64,000 nucleotides of DNA from positions 1-64,000 of the forward strand of contig DATNEW010000040.1 in NCBI GenBank assembly GCA_035606695.1, in the 5' to 3' direction. Shown one piece after another: positions 24,927 through 32,570 of this stretch. Under the pieces are notes generated by a model that was not told where the DNA came from, searched no databases, and worked only from the letters and a program-made list of their open reading frames with translations. The first letter of the stretch is position 1. Each line of letters starts with the position of its first letter. Origin of the DNA: Gemmatimonadaceae bacterium. GTDB taxonomy: Bacteria > Gemmatimonadota > Gemmatimonadetes > Gemmatimonadales > Gemmatimonadaceae. Made by a program: the position numbers and the translations under genes.

Positions 24927-27646
24927 TGAAAGTCTTACTCCGTTGTCATTGGAACGCTACGTGTCATCCTGAGCGAGCGCAGCGAGTCGACGGACCCCCG
25001 TCCCGGCGGAGAAGCAGCGGCTCTCCTCGGCGTACGGGGGTCCCTCGACTCCGGCGCTACGCACCTCCGCTCGGGATGACAATCGCGTTGCTGTTTGGCG
25101 CCGCCACGGCCCGCGCCCAGACCCGCCGCGCACTTCACGACGGCTGGCGCATTCAATCCTCCGCGAAAGTCGGCACGGACGGCGCACGCATCTCTTCGCC
25201 GTCGTATCACGGCGGCGATTGGTACGCGGCCACGGTCCCGTCCACGGTCGTCGGCGCGCTCGTCGACGCCGGCGTGTTCAAGGATCCCTTCTTCGGCATG
25301 AACCTGCGCTCCATCCCGGGCATGACGTACAACATCGGCTTGAACTTCGTGCACTTGCCGATGGACCCCTCGAGCCCGTACGCGGTGCCGTGGTGGTATC
25401 GTACGACCTTTAAGGCGTCGGCCGCGCGCGGCAAGCATGTGACGCTGCAGTTCGACGGCATCAACTATCGCGCGAACATCTGGCTGAACGGCAAGCGGAT
25501 CGCCGACTCCACGCAGGTCGCCGGCACCTATCGCCGCTACGAGTACGACGTCACCGCCGATCTCGCGAAGAACGGCGAGAATGCGCTCGCCGTCGAGATC
25601 ACCGCGCCGACACCGCCCGATTTGCAAACGACGTGGGTCGATTGGAATCCGTCGCCGCCCGACAAGGACATGGGTTTGTGGAAGCCGGTGTATCTCGCGA
25701 CGACGGGCGACGTCGCCGTGCGCTATCCGGTCGTCATCAGCAAAGTCGATACGACCCGCCACTCCGCCGACGTCACCATTGGAACGAATCTCAAGAATCT
25801 CGCGGATAGCGCGGTCAGTGGCGAACTGTCGGCGACGATCGGCGGCATGCGCGTGCATCAACGCTTCACCGTCGCGGCGCGCGACAGCTCGTACGTCGAA
25901 CTGCCCGCGGCGCACATGACGAATCCGCGGTTGTGGTGGCCCGCCGAGCTTGGGTCTCCGGAGATGTACGATCTCGATGTCGCGTTCGCGATCGGCGGCG
26001 CAACTTCCGATCATCAGCATTTGCGAACTGGTATTCGCGAAGTGACGTCAGAGATGACGCCGTCCGGTGCCGCGCTGTTTCGCGTGAACGGCCGCCGCAT
26101 TCTCATTCGCGGGGGCGGTTGGGCGCCCGACATGTTCTTCCGCCCGCAACCGCAGCGCCAGGACGATCAGCTTCGCTACGCGCTCGACATGCACCTCAAC
26201 ACGCTTCGCCTCGAGGGCAACTACGAGGACGATCGTTTCTTCGAGCGCACCGACAGCCTGGGCCTTCTCGTCATGACGGGTTGGGTGTGTTGCGAGGCAT
26301 TCGAGGAATGGCCGAAGTGGGGCGCCGAGCAGCACATGGTCGCGGGGTTGTCGCTGCGCGATCAGATTCGTCGGCTGCGCGCGCATCCGAGCGTCTTCGT
26401 TTGGCTCAACGGCAGCGACAATCCGCCGCCGGCCGACGTCGAGCAGATGTACCTCGGCATCGAGAGGAGCGAGCATTGGCCGAATCCGACCGTGTCGTCG
26501 GCCAGCGCCAAGCCGGCGCAATTCTCCGGCGCGAGCGGCGTGAAGATGACCGGCCCGTACGATTGGGTGCCGCCGGGCTATTGGATGCAGGACGCGACAC
26601 ACGGGGGGGGGTGGGGCTACAACACCGAGACGAGTCCCGGCGCGGCGGTGCCGCCCATCGAGAGCATTCGCCGCATGATGCCCGAGCGCGACATCAAGTG
26701 GCCACTCGACAGCGTGTGGCTCTTCCACGCGGCGGGCGGACAGTTCACGCATCTGCTCGATCGATTCAACACCGCGCTCTCGACACGCTTCGGCGCGCCG
26801 ACGACGGCGGAAGAGTACACCTCGACGTCGCAGCTGATGACGTACGAGGGCGAGCGCGCGATGTTCGAGGCGTATCGCCGCAACAAGTACACGTCCACGG
26901 GCGTGATTCAATGGATGTTCAACAACGCGTGGCCGTCGATCTACTGGCATCTCTTCGACTGGTATCTGCTCCCCGCGGGGGGATACTTCGGCGCGAAGAA
27001 GGCGAACGAGCCGGTGCACGTGTTGTACTCGTACGATGATCGCAGCATCGCGGTCGTGAATGCCGAACGGCACGCGGTCAAAGGCGTTCGTCTGCGCGCG
27101 CGGACGCTGGGGATCGACGGATCGGTTCTCTCGACGCGCGACACGACGCTCGACCTTCCGGCGGACAGCAGCATGAAACTGTTCGCGCTGGCGGAGCCCG
27201 CCAACGTCAACGGCGCCTATTTCGCCGATTTGCGCCTCACGACGGCGGCCGGCGCGTCGCTCAGCACGAACTTTTATTGGCTGTCGTCCAAGCCCGACGT
27301 GCTTGCCGATACGTCGACCTGGTACATGACGCCGGTGAAGGCGTTCGCGGATTTCACGGCGCTCAAGACCATGCCGGCGGGTTCGGTGAAGTCGTCTGCA
27401 AGATTCACTCGAGGAGCCACGACGAGCGATGCACGCGTCACACTTACCAATTCTGGAAAGTCGCTGGCGTTCTTCGTGCGGTTGCGGGTGGTCGGCAGCG
27501 ACGGACAGGAAGCGCTGCCCGTATTTTGGGAAGACAACTACGTGACGCTGCTGCCGGGAGAGACGCGGACGATCACGGCGCGGTGGCGGAACCGCGATAT
27601 CCACGGAGCGCCGAAGCTGGTGGTCACGCCGTGGAATAAGCGGTAG
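24923..27646 (+). CDS. GH2 glycosidase, exo-beta-glucosaminidase/beta-mannosidase type
   Basis: A 907-residue exported GH2 enzyme. ATG 24923 follows GGAGG and overlaps the permease stop (ATGA). A dispersed repeat (24963-25080) then interrupts the expected signal peptide in frame, and the hydrophobic part resumes at ATG 25076 (MTIALLFGAATARAQ), the alternative start. Domains: jelly-roll (WYRTTFKASAARGKHVTLQF, ANIWLNGKRI), Ig-like domain, then the TIM barrel with GGGWAPDMFFRPQP, VFVWLNGSDNPPPADVE (acid/base region; GSD as in CsxA-type exo-glucosaminidases) and WGYNTETSPGAAVPP (nucleophile Glu region). It probably trims terminal GlcN or mannose from beta-linked oligomers in the periplasm. A run of nine G at 26613-26621 lies inside the catalytic region. 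Confidence 0.88.
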   Translation: MMKVLLRCHWNATCHPERAQRVDGPPSRRRSSGSPRRTGVPRLRRYAPPLGMTIALLFGAATARAQTRRALHDGWRIQSSAKVGTDGARISSPSYHGGDWYAATVPSTVVGALVDAGVFKDPFFGMNLRSIPGMTYNIGLNFVHLPMDPSSPYAVPWWYRTTFKASAARGKHVTLQFDGINYRANIWLNGKRIADSTQVAGTYRRYEYDVTADLAKNGENALAVEITAPTPPDLQTTWVDWNPSPPDKDMGLWKPVYLATTGDVAVRYPVVISKVDTTRHSADVTIGTNLKNLADSAVSGELSATIGGMRVHQRFTVAARDSSYVELPAAHMTNPRLWWPAELGSPEMYDLDVAFAIGGATSDHQHLRTGIREVTSEMTPSGAALFRVNGRRILIRGGGWAPDMFFRPQPQRQDDQLRYALDMHLNTLRLEGNYEDDRFFERTDSLGLLVMTGWVCCEAFEEWPKWGAEQHMVAGLSLRDQIRRLRAHPSVFVWLNGSDNPPPADVEQMYLGIERSEHWPNPTVSSASAKPAQFSGASGVKMTGPYDWVPPGYWMQDATHGGGWGYNTETSPGAAVPPIESIRRMMPERDIKWPLDSVWLFHAAGGQFTHLLDRFNTALSTRFGAPTTAEEYTSTSQLMTYEGERAMFEAYRRNKYTSTGVIQWMFNNAWPSIYWHLFDWYLLPAGGYFGAKKANEPVHVLYSYDDRSIAVVNAERHAVKGVRLRARTLGIDGSVLSTRDTTLDLPADSSMKLFALAEPANVNGAYFADLRLTTAAGASLSTNFYWLSSKPDVLADTSTWYMTPVKAFADFTALKTMPAGSVKSSARFTRGATTSDARVTLTNSGKSLAFFVRLRVVGSDGQEALPVFWEDNYVTLLPGETRTITARWRNRDIHGAPKLVVTPWNKR
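24963..25080. repeat. Dispersed palindromic repeat inside a signal-peptide coding region
   Basis: GTCATCCTGAGCGAGCGCAG at 24963 and CGCTCGGGATGAC ending 25080 are the outer arms. GTCGACGGACCCCCGT and ACGGGGGTCCCTCGAC form an inner stem with one mismatch. It belongs to the family at 9211, 14204, 15948 and 41874. The element stays open in the reading frame of the GH2 gene and would add about 40 arginine- and proline-rich residues. Confidence 0.85.
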
Positions 27647-27789
27647 GAGAAGCCGGCTTCCGACGTTCGCGACAATCGCTGAACGCAATCTAGCAGTCGC
27701 GGTCTCGGCCGAAGACGCCAGAATCAGGGTCTGGCGATATCTGTAAGACCTTGCACATTAATGCCGATTCGATTCTCGGGGTAAAGACC

Positions 27790-28326
27790 GTGACGACGAC
27801 GTGGGCAGGAAGCGGGGCGGAAAGCGGCTCGAGACGTTTGTATGCCCAGCTGTCGAATGACGAGCGTCTTGAAGTCCTCTTCCGGATGGCCTCATCACTG
27901 CTCGGAGCCGCGCGGCGACACGATTTCTTCTTCCCGATCCGCCAGATATTCCCGGGTGGGATCGACTATTCAGACAGTTCTAAACGCGCACAAGTAATCG
28001 AAGGGCTTCGCATATTGAGCGGAATGCGCGAGCGCGAGGCATTCGACCGTGTCGGGCGAATCGTCTTGCTGTCAGAGCGTCGTCTGCGGGCCATCTCGAC
28101 TGTGTGCGGGCTAGGCGCCTTCGCCGTGCTGCTCTTTATGCCAGCAAGCAATCCCGAAGCGCGCCAAGTCGTCGGAGCCGTCCTTTCTGCAGCCGCATTG
28201 ACGTTGGCGTCGTTGTGGTTCTTCCATTCTCGGTACGGGCGACGTGCAACCGATCCCGTGCCGATAGAAATCGCCGTTTTCGCGCAACGGCTGCTGCAAG
28301 AACTTAGGGTTGAACGCGCTTGGTGA
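27790..28326 (+). CDS. Small membrane protein of unknown function
   Basis: About 178 residues, start placed at GTG 27790 (a TTG at 27751 would add 13). Soluble N-terminal part of about 100 residues (LYAQLSNDERLEVLFRMASSLLGAARRHD, GGIDYSDSSKRAQVIEGLRILSGM), then two membrane helices (ISTVCGLGAFAVLLFMPAS and VVGAVLSAAALTLASLWFF) and a short tail. No family recognised. It overlaps the next small membrane gene (GTGA), so the two probably form a unit. Codon use looks less GC-biased than the surrounding genes, which may indicate acquisition. Confidence 0.65.
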   Translation: MTTTWAGSGAESGSRRLYAQLSNDERLEVLFRMASSLLGAARRHDFFFPIRQIFPGGIDYSDSSKRAQVIEGLRILSGMREREAFDRVGRIVLLSERRLRAISTVCGLGAFAVLLFMPASNPEARQVVGAVLSAAALTLASLWFFHSRYGRRATDPVPIEIAVFAQRLLQELRVERAW

Positions 28327-28661
28327 CGTCGCCCAAACTGTACGACCGGCGCCACCACGCGCTGTCACAAACCGCGCGCAGAGCGGGCGAGGCCACGGGC
28401 TTTGGCGTCATCGGCTTGGCCGTAGGGCAAGCAATCGCAGTGGCCGCCCCATCGCTCGTCGGAGATTCCGTCCTCTTCGCCACGACGCTGGGTGGATTGT
28501 TTGCCGCTCTTAACGCGATCGGCGTCTTGGAGGGCGTGCGACGCAGCGCAGTGCGGGACGTCGCACAGGACCTGAGAGAGATTGATTTGCTATTCTTGGA
28601 CAATCAGCTTGATGAAGACGAGTATTGGAGAGCACGCCAGAGAATCATCGACAAGCTGTAG
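28323..28661 (+). CDS. Small membrane protein with SHOCT-like tail
   Basis: A 112-residue protein; GTG 28323 overlaps the stop of its neighbour (TTG 28320 also possible). A glycine-rich membrane region (GFGVIGLAVGQAIAVAAPSL, VLFATTLGGLFAALNAIGVL) is followed by a helix ending LLFLDNQLDEDEYWRARQRI, which resembles the short C-terminal SHOCT oligomerisation motif (aromatic plus 'L..G.I..EEF...K..LL'). It probably forms a membrane complex with the product of 27790. Function unknown. Confidence 0.6.
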   Translation: MTSPKLYDRRHHALSQTARRAGEATGFGVIGLAVGQAIAVAAPSLVGDSVLFATTLGGLFAALNAIGVLEGVRRSAVRDVAQDLREIDLLFLDNQLDEDEYWRARQRIIDKL

Positions 28662-28811
28662 GTAAAGGAAGGCGGCCGATATGGCGAATCAAGACAGCGT
28701 CCAATGATGGCGAGTTTTGGTCCGGGTCGTTCTCGACTTCCAGATGCCCCAATCCGGATTTCGGGCTCGCGAATACCTTGTCGATGACGCGGGTTCGAGC
28801 CTGAGCATGCA

Positions 28812-29891
28812 TCACCCTCGCGTGCCCTCGGTCGCAACCACCTGCCTGAGGTCATCCACGTTTCGCACCGCCTCCCACCCCGCCATCCCCGCCTTCCACA
28901 CCAGGGTGTCCGCACCAAGCTCTCCGCTCGCCGCCGCCCGCTTGAGTCCCGCTAAGTCCGTCGGTCCGCGACGCTCACCATTTACCACGTAATACCACGC
29001 GTCGCCGTGCGGCACCGGCGGCGGCTCGAGATTCACCGCGGGCGGCTGTGCCTGCGTCTGCGCGACGGCCGCCGACCCCAGTCCGAGGCCGACCACCGCC
29101 CCCATTCCCGATCCCGGATTCTTCGCCGCGTCCCGCACGGCATCGGCACTCTGCAGTTTCGCATACTGATCGAGATTCCCGATCACCCCCAACTTCGCCC
29201 GCTGATCGATCGCCGCCTCGACCTCCGCCGGCAGCGACACATTCTCGACCACGAGTTGAGAGATCTCTAATCCATACTGCGCGAAATCCGGCGCGACCCG
29301 CTGCTGAATGCTCGCACCCAGCTCGCCGTAGCGCGCCGCCAGATCGAAGATCGACACCTGAGACTCCGCGAGCGCGCCCGAGACTTTCGAGACGACGAAG
29401 TCTCGTAATTGCTCGCCGATGAGATCCACCGTGAACAAGGCGTTCGTGCCGACGATCTCGTCGACGAACGTGTGCGGATTCTCGATGCGCACCGAGAACG
29501 TGCCGAACGCGCGCAGCCGAACGGGCCCGAGCTGCGCATCGCGCACGATCACCGGGTTCGACGTCCCCCACTTCCGGTTCGTGAACTGCGTCGTGTTCAC
29601 GAAGACGACTTCGGCCTTGAACGGACTCGCGAAGCCGTACTTCCACCCGCGCAGTCGCGAGAGCACCGGAAGGTTCGACGTCGCCAGCACGTGCCGCCCG
29701 GGTCCGAATTCGTCGGCGACCTTGCCCTGATCGACCAGCAGCGCCGCTTGGCCCGGGCGCACGATGAGCTGCGCGCCGTTCTTGATCTCGTTGTTGGGCC
29801 GAGGAAAGCGCCAGACCATCGTGTCGCGCGACTCGTCGAGCCACTCGATGATGTCGATCAATTCGCCGGCGACGAAGTCACGCAGAGTCAC
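28812..29891 (-). CDS. SPFH-domain protein with C-terminal GYF_2 domain
   Basis: A 359-residue cytoplasmic protein; GTG 29891 (MTLRDFVAGELIDIIEWLDE) has AGGAGC eight bases upstream. Residues about 1-210 match the YdjI/'virion core protein'-type SPFH family: RDTMVWRFPRPNNEIKNGAQ, VRPGQAALLVDQGKVADEFG, GPGRHVLATSNLPVL and LRAFGTFSVRIENP. A glycine-rich linker follows, then a GYF_2 domain (WYYVVNGERRGPTDLAGLKR ... GMAGWEAV) that usually binds proline-rich peptides. B. subtilis YdjI is recruited to the membrane in the phage-shock-like PspA/YdjGHI system. The zinc-ribbon gene 34 bp upstream recalls YdjG/YdjH partners. A membrane-stress complex is plausible. Confidence 0.85.
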   Translation of the reverse strand: MTLRDFVAGELIDIIEWLDESRDTMVWRFPRPNNEIKNGAQLIVRPGQAALLVDQGKVADEFGPGRHVLATSNLPVLSRLRGWKYGFASPFKAEVVFVNTTQFTNRKWGTSNPVIVRDAQLGPVRLRAFGTFSVRIENPHTFVDEIVGTNALFTVDLIGEQLRDFVVSKVSGALAESQVSIFDLAARYGELGASIQQRVAPDFAQYGLEISQLVVENVSLPAEVEAAIDQRAKLGVIGNLDQYAKLQSADAVRDAAKNPGSGMGAVVGLGLGSAAVAQTQAQPPAVNLEPPPVPHGDAWYYVVNGERRGPTDLAGLKRAAASGELGADTLVWKAGMAGWEAVRNVDDLRQVVATEGTRG

Positions 29892-29925
29892 GCGAGTGCT
29901 CCTGGTTGAGGTCCTGCCTACGACG

Positions 29926-30660
29926 CTACGAGAAGAACGAGCGCAACGCATCCTCGAGCAAACTCGACGCGCCGGGCTTGGTGCGGTGAGTCATCGCGGC
30001 GTCGAGCTCCCGAAAGCGCTGGCCGCTCTCCTCGAACTCGCGAATGAGCTTTGCCTGCTCGTCGAGTTGTTGCTTGACGTCTTCCTGGCGTGCGCGCTCG
30101 AACCCGCCGCTGTCGATGAACGCGAGCGCGGCATGCAGCTCGTTGTCCTCGAACCACACGCCGTGCCCCTTGCACACGTCGACGATCACGCCCGAACGGC
30201 GGCCAAAGTTCTGGCGATTCATGATCTTCGCGCACATCGGACAGGGCACATATCGAACGGCCGCGCTGGGCGCCGACCGCGCTGTGGGCGCGCGTGTCGT
30301 CACATCGGCGAAGGCGATCACGGCGCCCCGCTCCTCGCGGTTCGTACATAGCTGTGTGAAGGTTGCGGCATCGAGCCACAGGCTCGCGCAAGCCGCGCAC
30401 TCGTGCATCGGCGTGGTGCCGATGGTCACCGCGCGCATCTCGGCCTTGCAGCCGGGACACGGCAGCGCGGACGCGGCATCGCCCACCGTACGCGCGGCTT
30501 TCGCGCCGCAGTGCGGGCAAAAGTCCATGCCGGCGAACATCGCGCCGAAGCACGACGGACACGCGACAGTCGTCAGCGTCGAGCCGCAGTACTCGCACCG
30601 CGACGCCGTCGCGCTCGGCGCCGGTGCGCCGCAGGTGGGGCAGTTGAGGGACGAGGGCAC
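29926..30660 (-). CDS. Multi-zinc-ribbon (zf-TFIIB-like) protein
   Basis: A 244-residue protein, start placed at GTG 30660 so that translation begins just before the first ribbon. It contains CPTCGAPAPS...CEYCG, CPSCFGAMF...CPHCG, CPGCKAEM...CAACASLWLD and CPMCAKIMN...CKGHGVWFED; the last two are zf-TFIIB type. The C-terminus is a charged helix (RARQEDVKQQLDEQAKLIREF). Probably cytoplasmic and a structural or recruiting partner of the SPFH-GYF protein with which it forms an operon. A TATAGT box seven bases before the GTG suggests a leaderless message. Confidence 0.85.
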   Translation of the reverse strand: MPSSLNCPTCGAPAPSATASRCEYCGSTLTTVACPSCFGAMFAGMDFCPHCGAKAARTVGDAASALPCPGCKAEMRAVTIGTTPMHECAACASLWLDAATFTQLCTNREERGAVIAFADVTTRAPTARSAPSAAVRYVPCPMCAKIMNRQNFGRRSGVIVDVCKGHGVWFEDNELHAALAFIDSGGFERARQEDVKQQLDEQAKLIREFEESGQRFRELDAAMTHRTKPGASSLLEDALRSFFS

Positions 30661-30667
30661 GGACCAT

Positions 30668-30673
30668 ACTATA
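30668..30673 (-). promoter_or_regulatory. Possible -10 box for a leaderless transcript
   Basis: TATAGT on the minus strand ends seven bases before the GTG at 30660, so transcription would begin at or very near the start codon. No ribosome binding site is seen before that GTG. The -35 region is weak, so confidence is low. Confidence 0.35.
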
Positions 30674-30719
30674 ACGCTGAAATGCTTGCGAACGCCACGC
30701 CCGGTGCGCAGTCTATCGC

Positions 30720-32003
30720 ATGACTGTTTCCTCGATTCAGGCGCAACCCGCGCCAATGTACACGCCGGCGTCCGATGCGCTGCCTGTAGCTCCAAGTCTC
30801 CTGCGCCGTTTCGCCGAACGATTCGCGCTGATCGCGTTCGGCCTGTACCATCTGCCGCTCTTCATCAACAACTATCCGTCGCTCGGCGGCGGGGGATTCA
30901 ACGAGACCGGTCTCGCGCCGCGCTGGGGACACCTCTTCACGCCGCCGGCCGTGTGGGTTGCGCGAAACGTGCTGCACGTCGCGCGGATCACACAAAACTC
31001 ATATCAGGGCGATAACGGCGACGTCTCGGAGGAGTACGCGAGACTGCTGCTCGCCGTCGCGATCGGAGTGATCGGTGCCCTCGCGTGGGCGTTCGCCGAC
31101 CGCCGCCGCCCAAAAGGGAAATGGGTCGAGAGCACACTGCGCGTGCTGCTTCGCTATTCGATCGTGCTCGGGATCATGAGCTACGCGATCGCGAAGCTGC
31201 TGCCGCAGCAGTTCCCGCCGGTTCCGATCACGACACTCGAGACGCGCGTCGGCGACCTGTCGCCGATGATGCTCCTGTGGACCTTTATGGAATACTCACG
31301 CGCCTACGCGTTCTTCGGCGGGGTGATGGAATTCCTGGCCGTGGCGCTCCTCTGCTTCCGGCGCACGGCAACGCTCGGCGCGCTGCTCGCGGTCGCGGTG
31401 ATGACGAATGTCGCGCTGTTGAACTATGCGTACGGTGTGCCGGTCAAGCTCTACGCGACGATGATCACCATCTCGGCGGCCGTGCTCGTGTTGTACGATG
31501 CGCGGCGCCTGTTCGATTTCTTCGTGCGCGGCCGCGCGGTGGCGATCGATCGCTCGTCGACGTGGCTCCAGGACAGCATGTCGCCGGCGTGGCGCAACAC
31601 GATCAAGACCGTTGGCGTGGGCAGCGTGATGCTGTCGTCGATCGTGGCGATGGCGCCGACGCTGCATCGTCCGGCGGATTCACCGCTCGACGGCGCGTGG
31701 GTGGTGACCGCGTCGAATGCGGCGACGCCGTGGCGGCGGATGGTGGTGAGCCCATTCGGGGTCGTGCTGACCACATCGGATTCTCTCGTCGGCTGTGGCC
31801 GCACGCCCGGCCGGGGGACTGCGTCCGTTCTCTCGTTGCGGTGCAGGGGCGGCCGCACCGCGGAGCTCAAGTGGGCGCGGGTGCAGGATACGTTGCAGCT
31901 GGATGGGACGTTCGCGGGGGCGCCGCTGCATGTGACGGCGACGCACGTCGGACGTGGGTCGTACAACCTCATGAAGAGCCAGTTCAAATGGATCGTGGAG
32001 TGA
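30720..32003 (+). CDS. DoxX-like integral membrane protein
   Basis: A 427-residue protein. The N-terminal 280 residues hold about seven membrane helices, for example LLLAVAIGVIGALAWAF, YSIVLGIMSYAIAKLLP, AFFGGVMEFLAVALL and ATMITISAAVLVLYDA, with the DoxX-like elements YAIAKLLPQQFPP and EYSRAYAFFGGVME. The C-terminal 130 residues (from about residue 310) are a beta-rich extracytoplasmic domain (GAWVVTASNAATPWRRMVVS ... LQLDGTFAGAPLHVTATHVG). DoxX relatives take part in quinone-linked redox reactions, but this long form has no assigned role. It stands alone, divergent from the zinc-ribbon gene. Confidence 0.75.
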   Translation: MTVSSIQAQPAPMYTPASDALPVAPSLLRRFAERFALIAFGLYHLPLFINNYPSLGGGGFNETGLAPRWGHLFTPPAVWVARNVLHVARITQNSYQGDNGDVSEEYARLLLAVAIGVIGALAWAFADRRRPKGKWVESTLRVLLRYSIVLGIMSYAIAKLLPQQFPPVPITTLETRVGDLSPMMLLWTFMEYSRAYAFFGGVMEFLAVALLCFRRTATLGALLAVAVMTNVALLNYAYGVPVKLYATMITISAAVLVLYDARRLFDFFVRGRAVAIDRSSTWLQDSMSPAWRNTIKTVGVGSVMLSSIVAMAPTLHRPADSPLDGAWVVTASNAATPWRRMVVSPFGVVLTTSDSLVGCGRTPGRGTASVLSLRCRGGRTAELKWARVQDTLQLDGTFAGAPLHVTATHVGRGSYNLMKSQFKWIVE

Positions 32004-32059
32004 TGGTGGCGGCGTCGGAATGATGGTGGTCGTGCGCGGCGGCTATGGCAGTGTCGCGC

Positions 32060-32482
32060 ATGAGCACAAATTCACAACGACCGGATCCGGCCGGATCTGA
32101 CAACAGCGGATTACTGCACGGCGACGTCACCAGAAAGATCATCGCCGCGTTCTATGCGGTGAAACGGGAGGTTGGGCCAGGGTTTCCCGAGTACCTCTAC
32201 GCGAACGGCGTATCGGTGCAGCTTCGTGAGCTTGGCTTGAACGTCCGCCGCGAAGTGCCGTACGAGATGGTCTTCCACGGCGTCGTCATCGGTCTCTTCC
32301 GCGCCGACATCGTCGTCGAAGGACTCGTGATCGTCGAAGTCAAAGTCTCGCGAGGAGTCTTGCTGCCGCACCGCGAGCAGGTCTGGCGCTACGCCAAAAC
32401 CGCCGGCCTTCCCGTCGGCATGGTCCTGAATTTCGGCGAGAACCCCGGCTTCGCGCGCGTGTTAACAAACTCCGGCCCTTGA
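32060..32482 (+). CDS. GxxExxY family protein (second copy)
   Basis: A 140-residue protein from ATG 32060 (ATG 32045 is possible). The signature reads GPGFPEYLY, and the nuclease-like core is RADIVVEGLVIVEVKVS (D...ExK), then WRYAKTAGLPVGMVLNFGE. It is clearly divergent from the copy at 19676, so not a recent duplicate. Its 5' part encodes a stretch (CCGGATCTGACAACAG at about 32091) resembling the arms of the inverted repeat that begins seven bp after its stop. Two copies in 13 kb, both next to palindromes and convergent genes, suggest a link between this family and repeat DNA. Activity unproven. Confidence 0.88.
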   Translation: MSTNSQRPDPAGSDNSGLLHGDVTRKIIAAFYAVKREVGPGFPEYLYANGVSVQLRELGLNVRREVPYEMVFHGVVIGLFRADIVVEGLVIVEVKVSRGVLLPHREQVWRYAKTAGLPVGMVLNFGENPGFARVLTNSGP

Positions 32483-32488
32483 TCTACA

Positions 32489-32565
32489 GATGTGGTCGGA
32501 TCTTGTCGGATGTTGTCGTTTTCAATATTGAAATACGACCAAATCTGACAAAATCTGACCAGATC
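32489..32565. repeat. Inverted repeat with GGTCxGATC/GATxTGACC core
   Basis: Arms of about 35 bp, GTGGTCGGATCTTGTCGGAT on the left and AATCTGACAAAATCTGACCA on the right, meet at the small palindrome TTTCAATATTGAAA. It lies between the convergent stops at 32482 and 32571. The right-arm text CTGACAAAATCTGACCAGATC recurs exactly at 34242-34262. It may be a two-way terminator or one end of a mobile unit. Confidence 0.85.
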
Positions 32566-32570
32566 GGTTC

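Noticed and set aside
23123-27646. 1507-codon open frame spanning hydrolase, permease and GH2 regions
   Set aside because: Only the part after 24923 encodes a protein with a known fold; the first 600 codons are antisense or out of frame to two clear genes and stay open because of GC bias.
28786-28800. GGGTTCGAGCC resembling a tRNA T-arm
   Set aside because: No acceptor stem, D-arm or anticodon arm can be paired around it.
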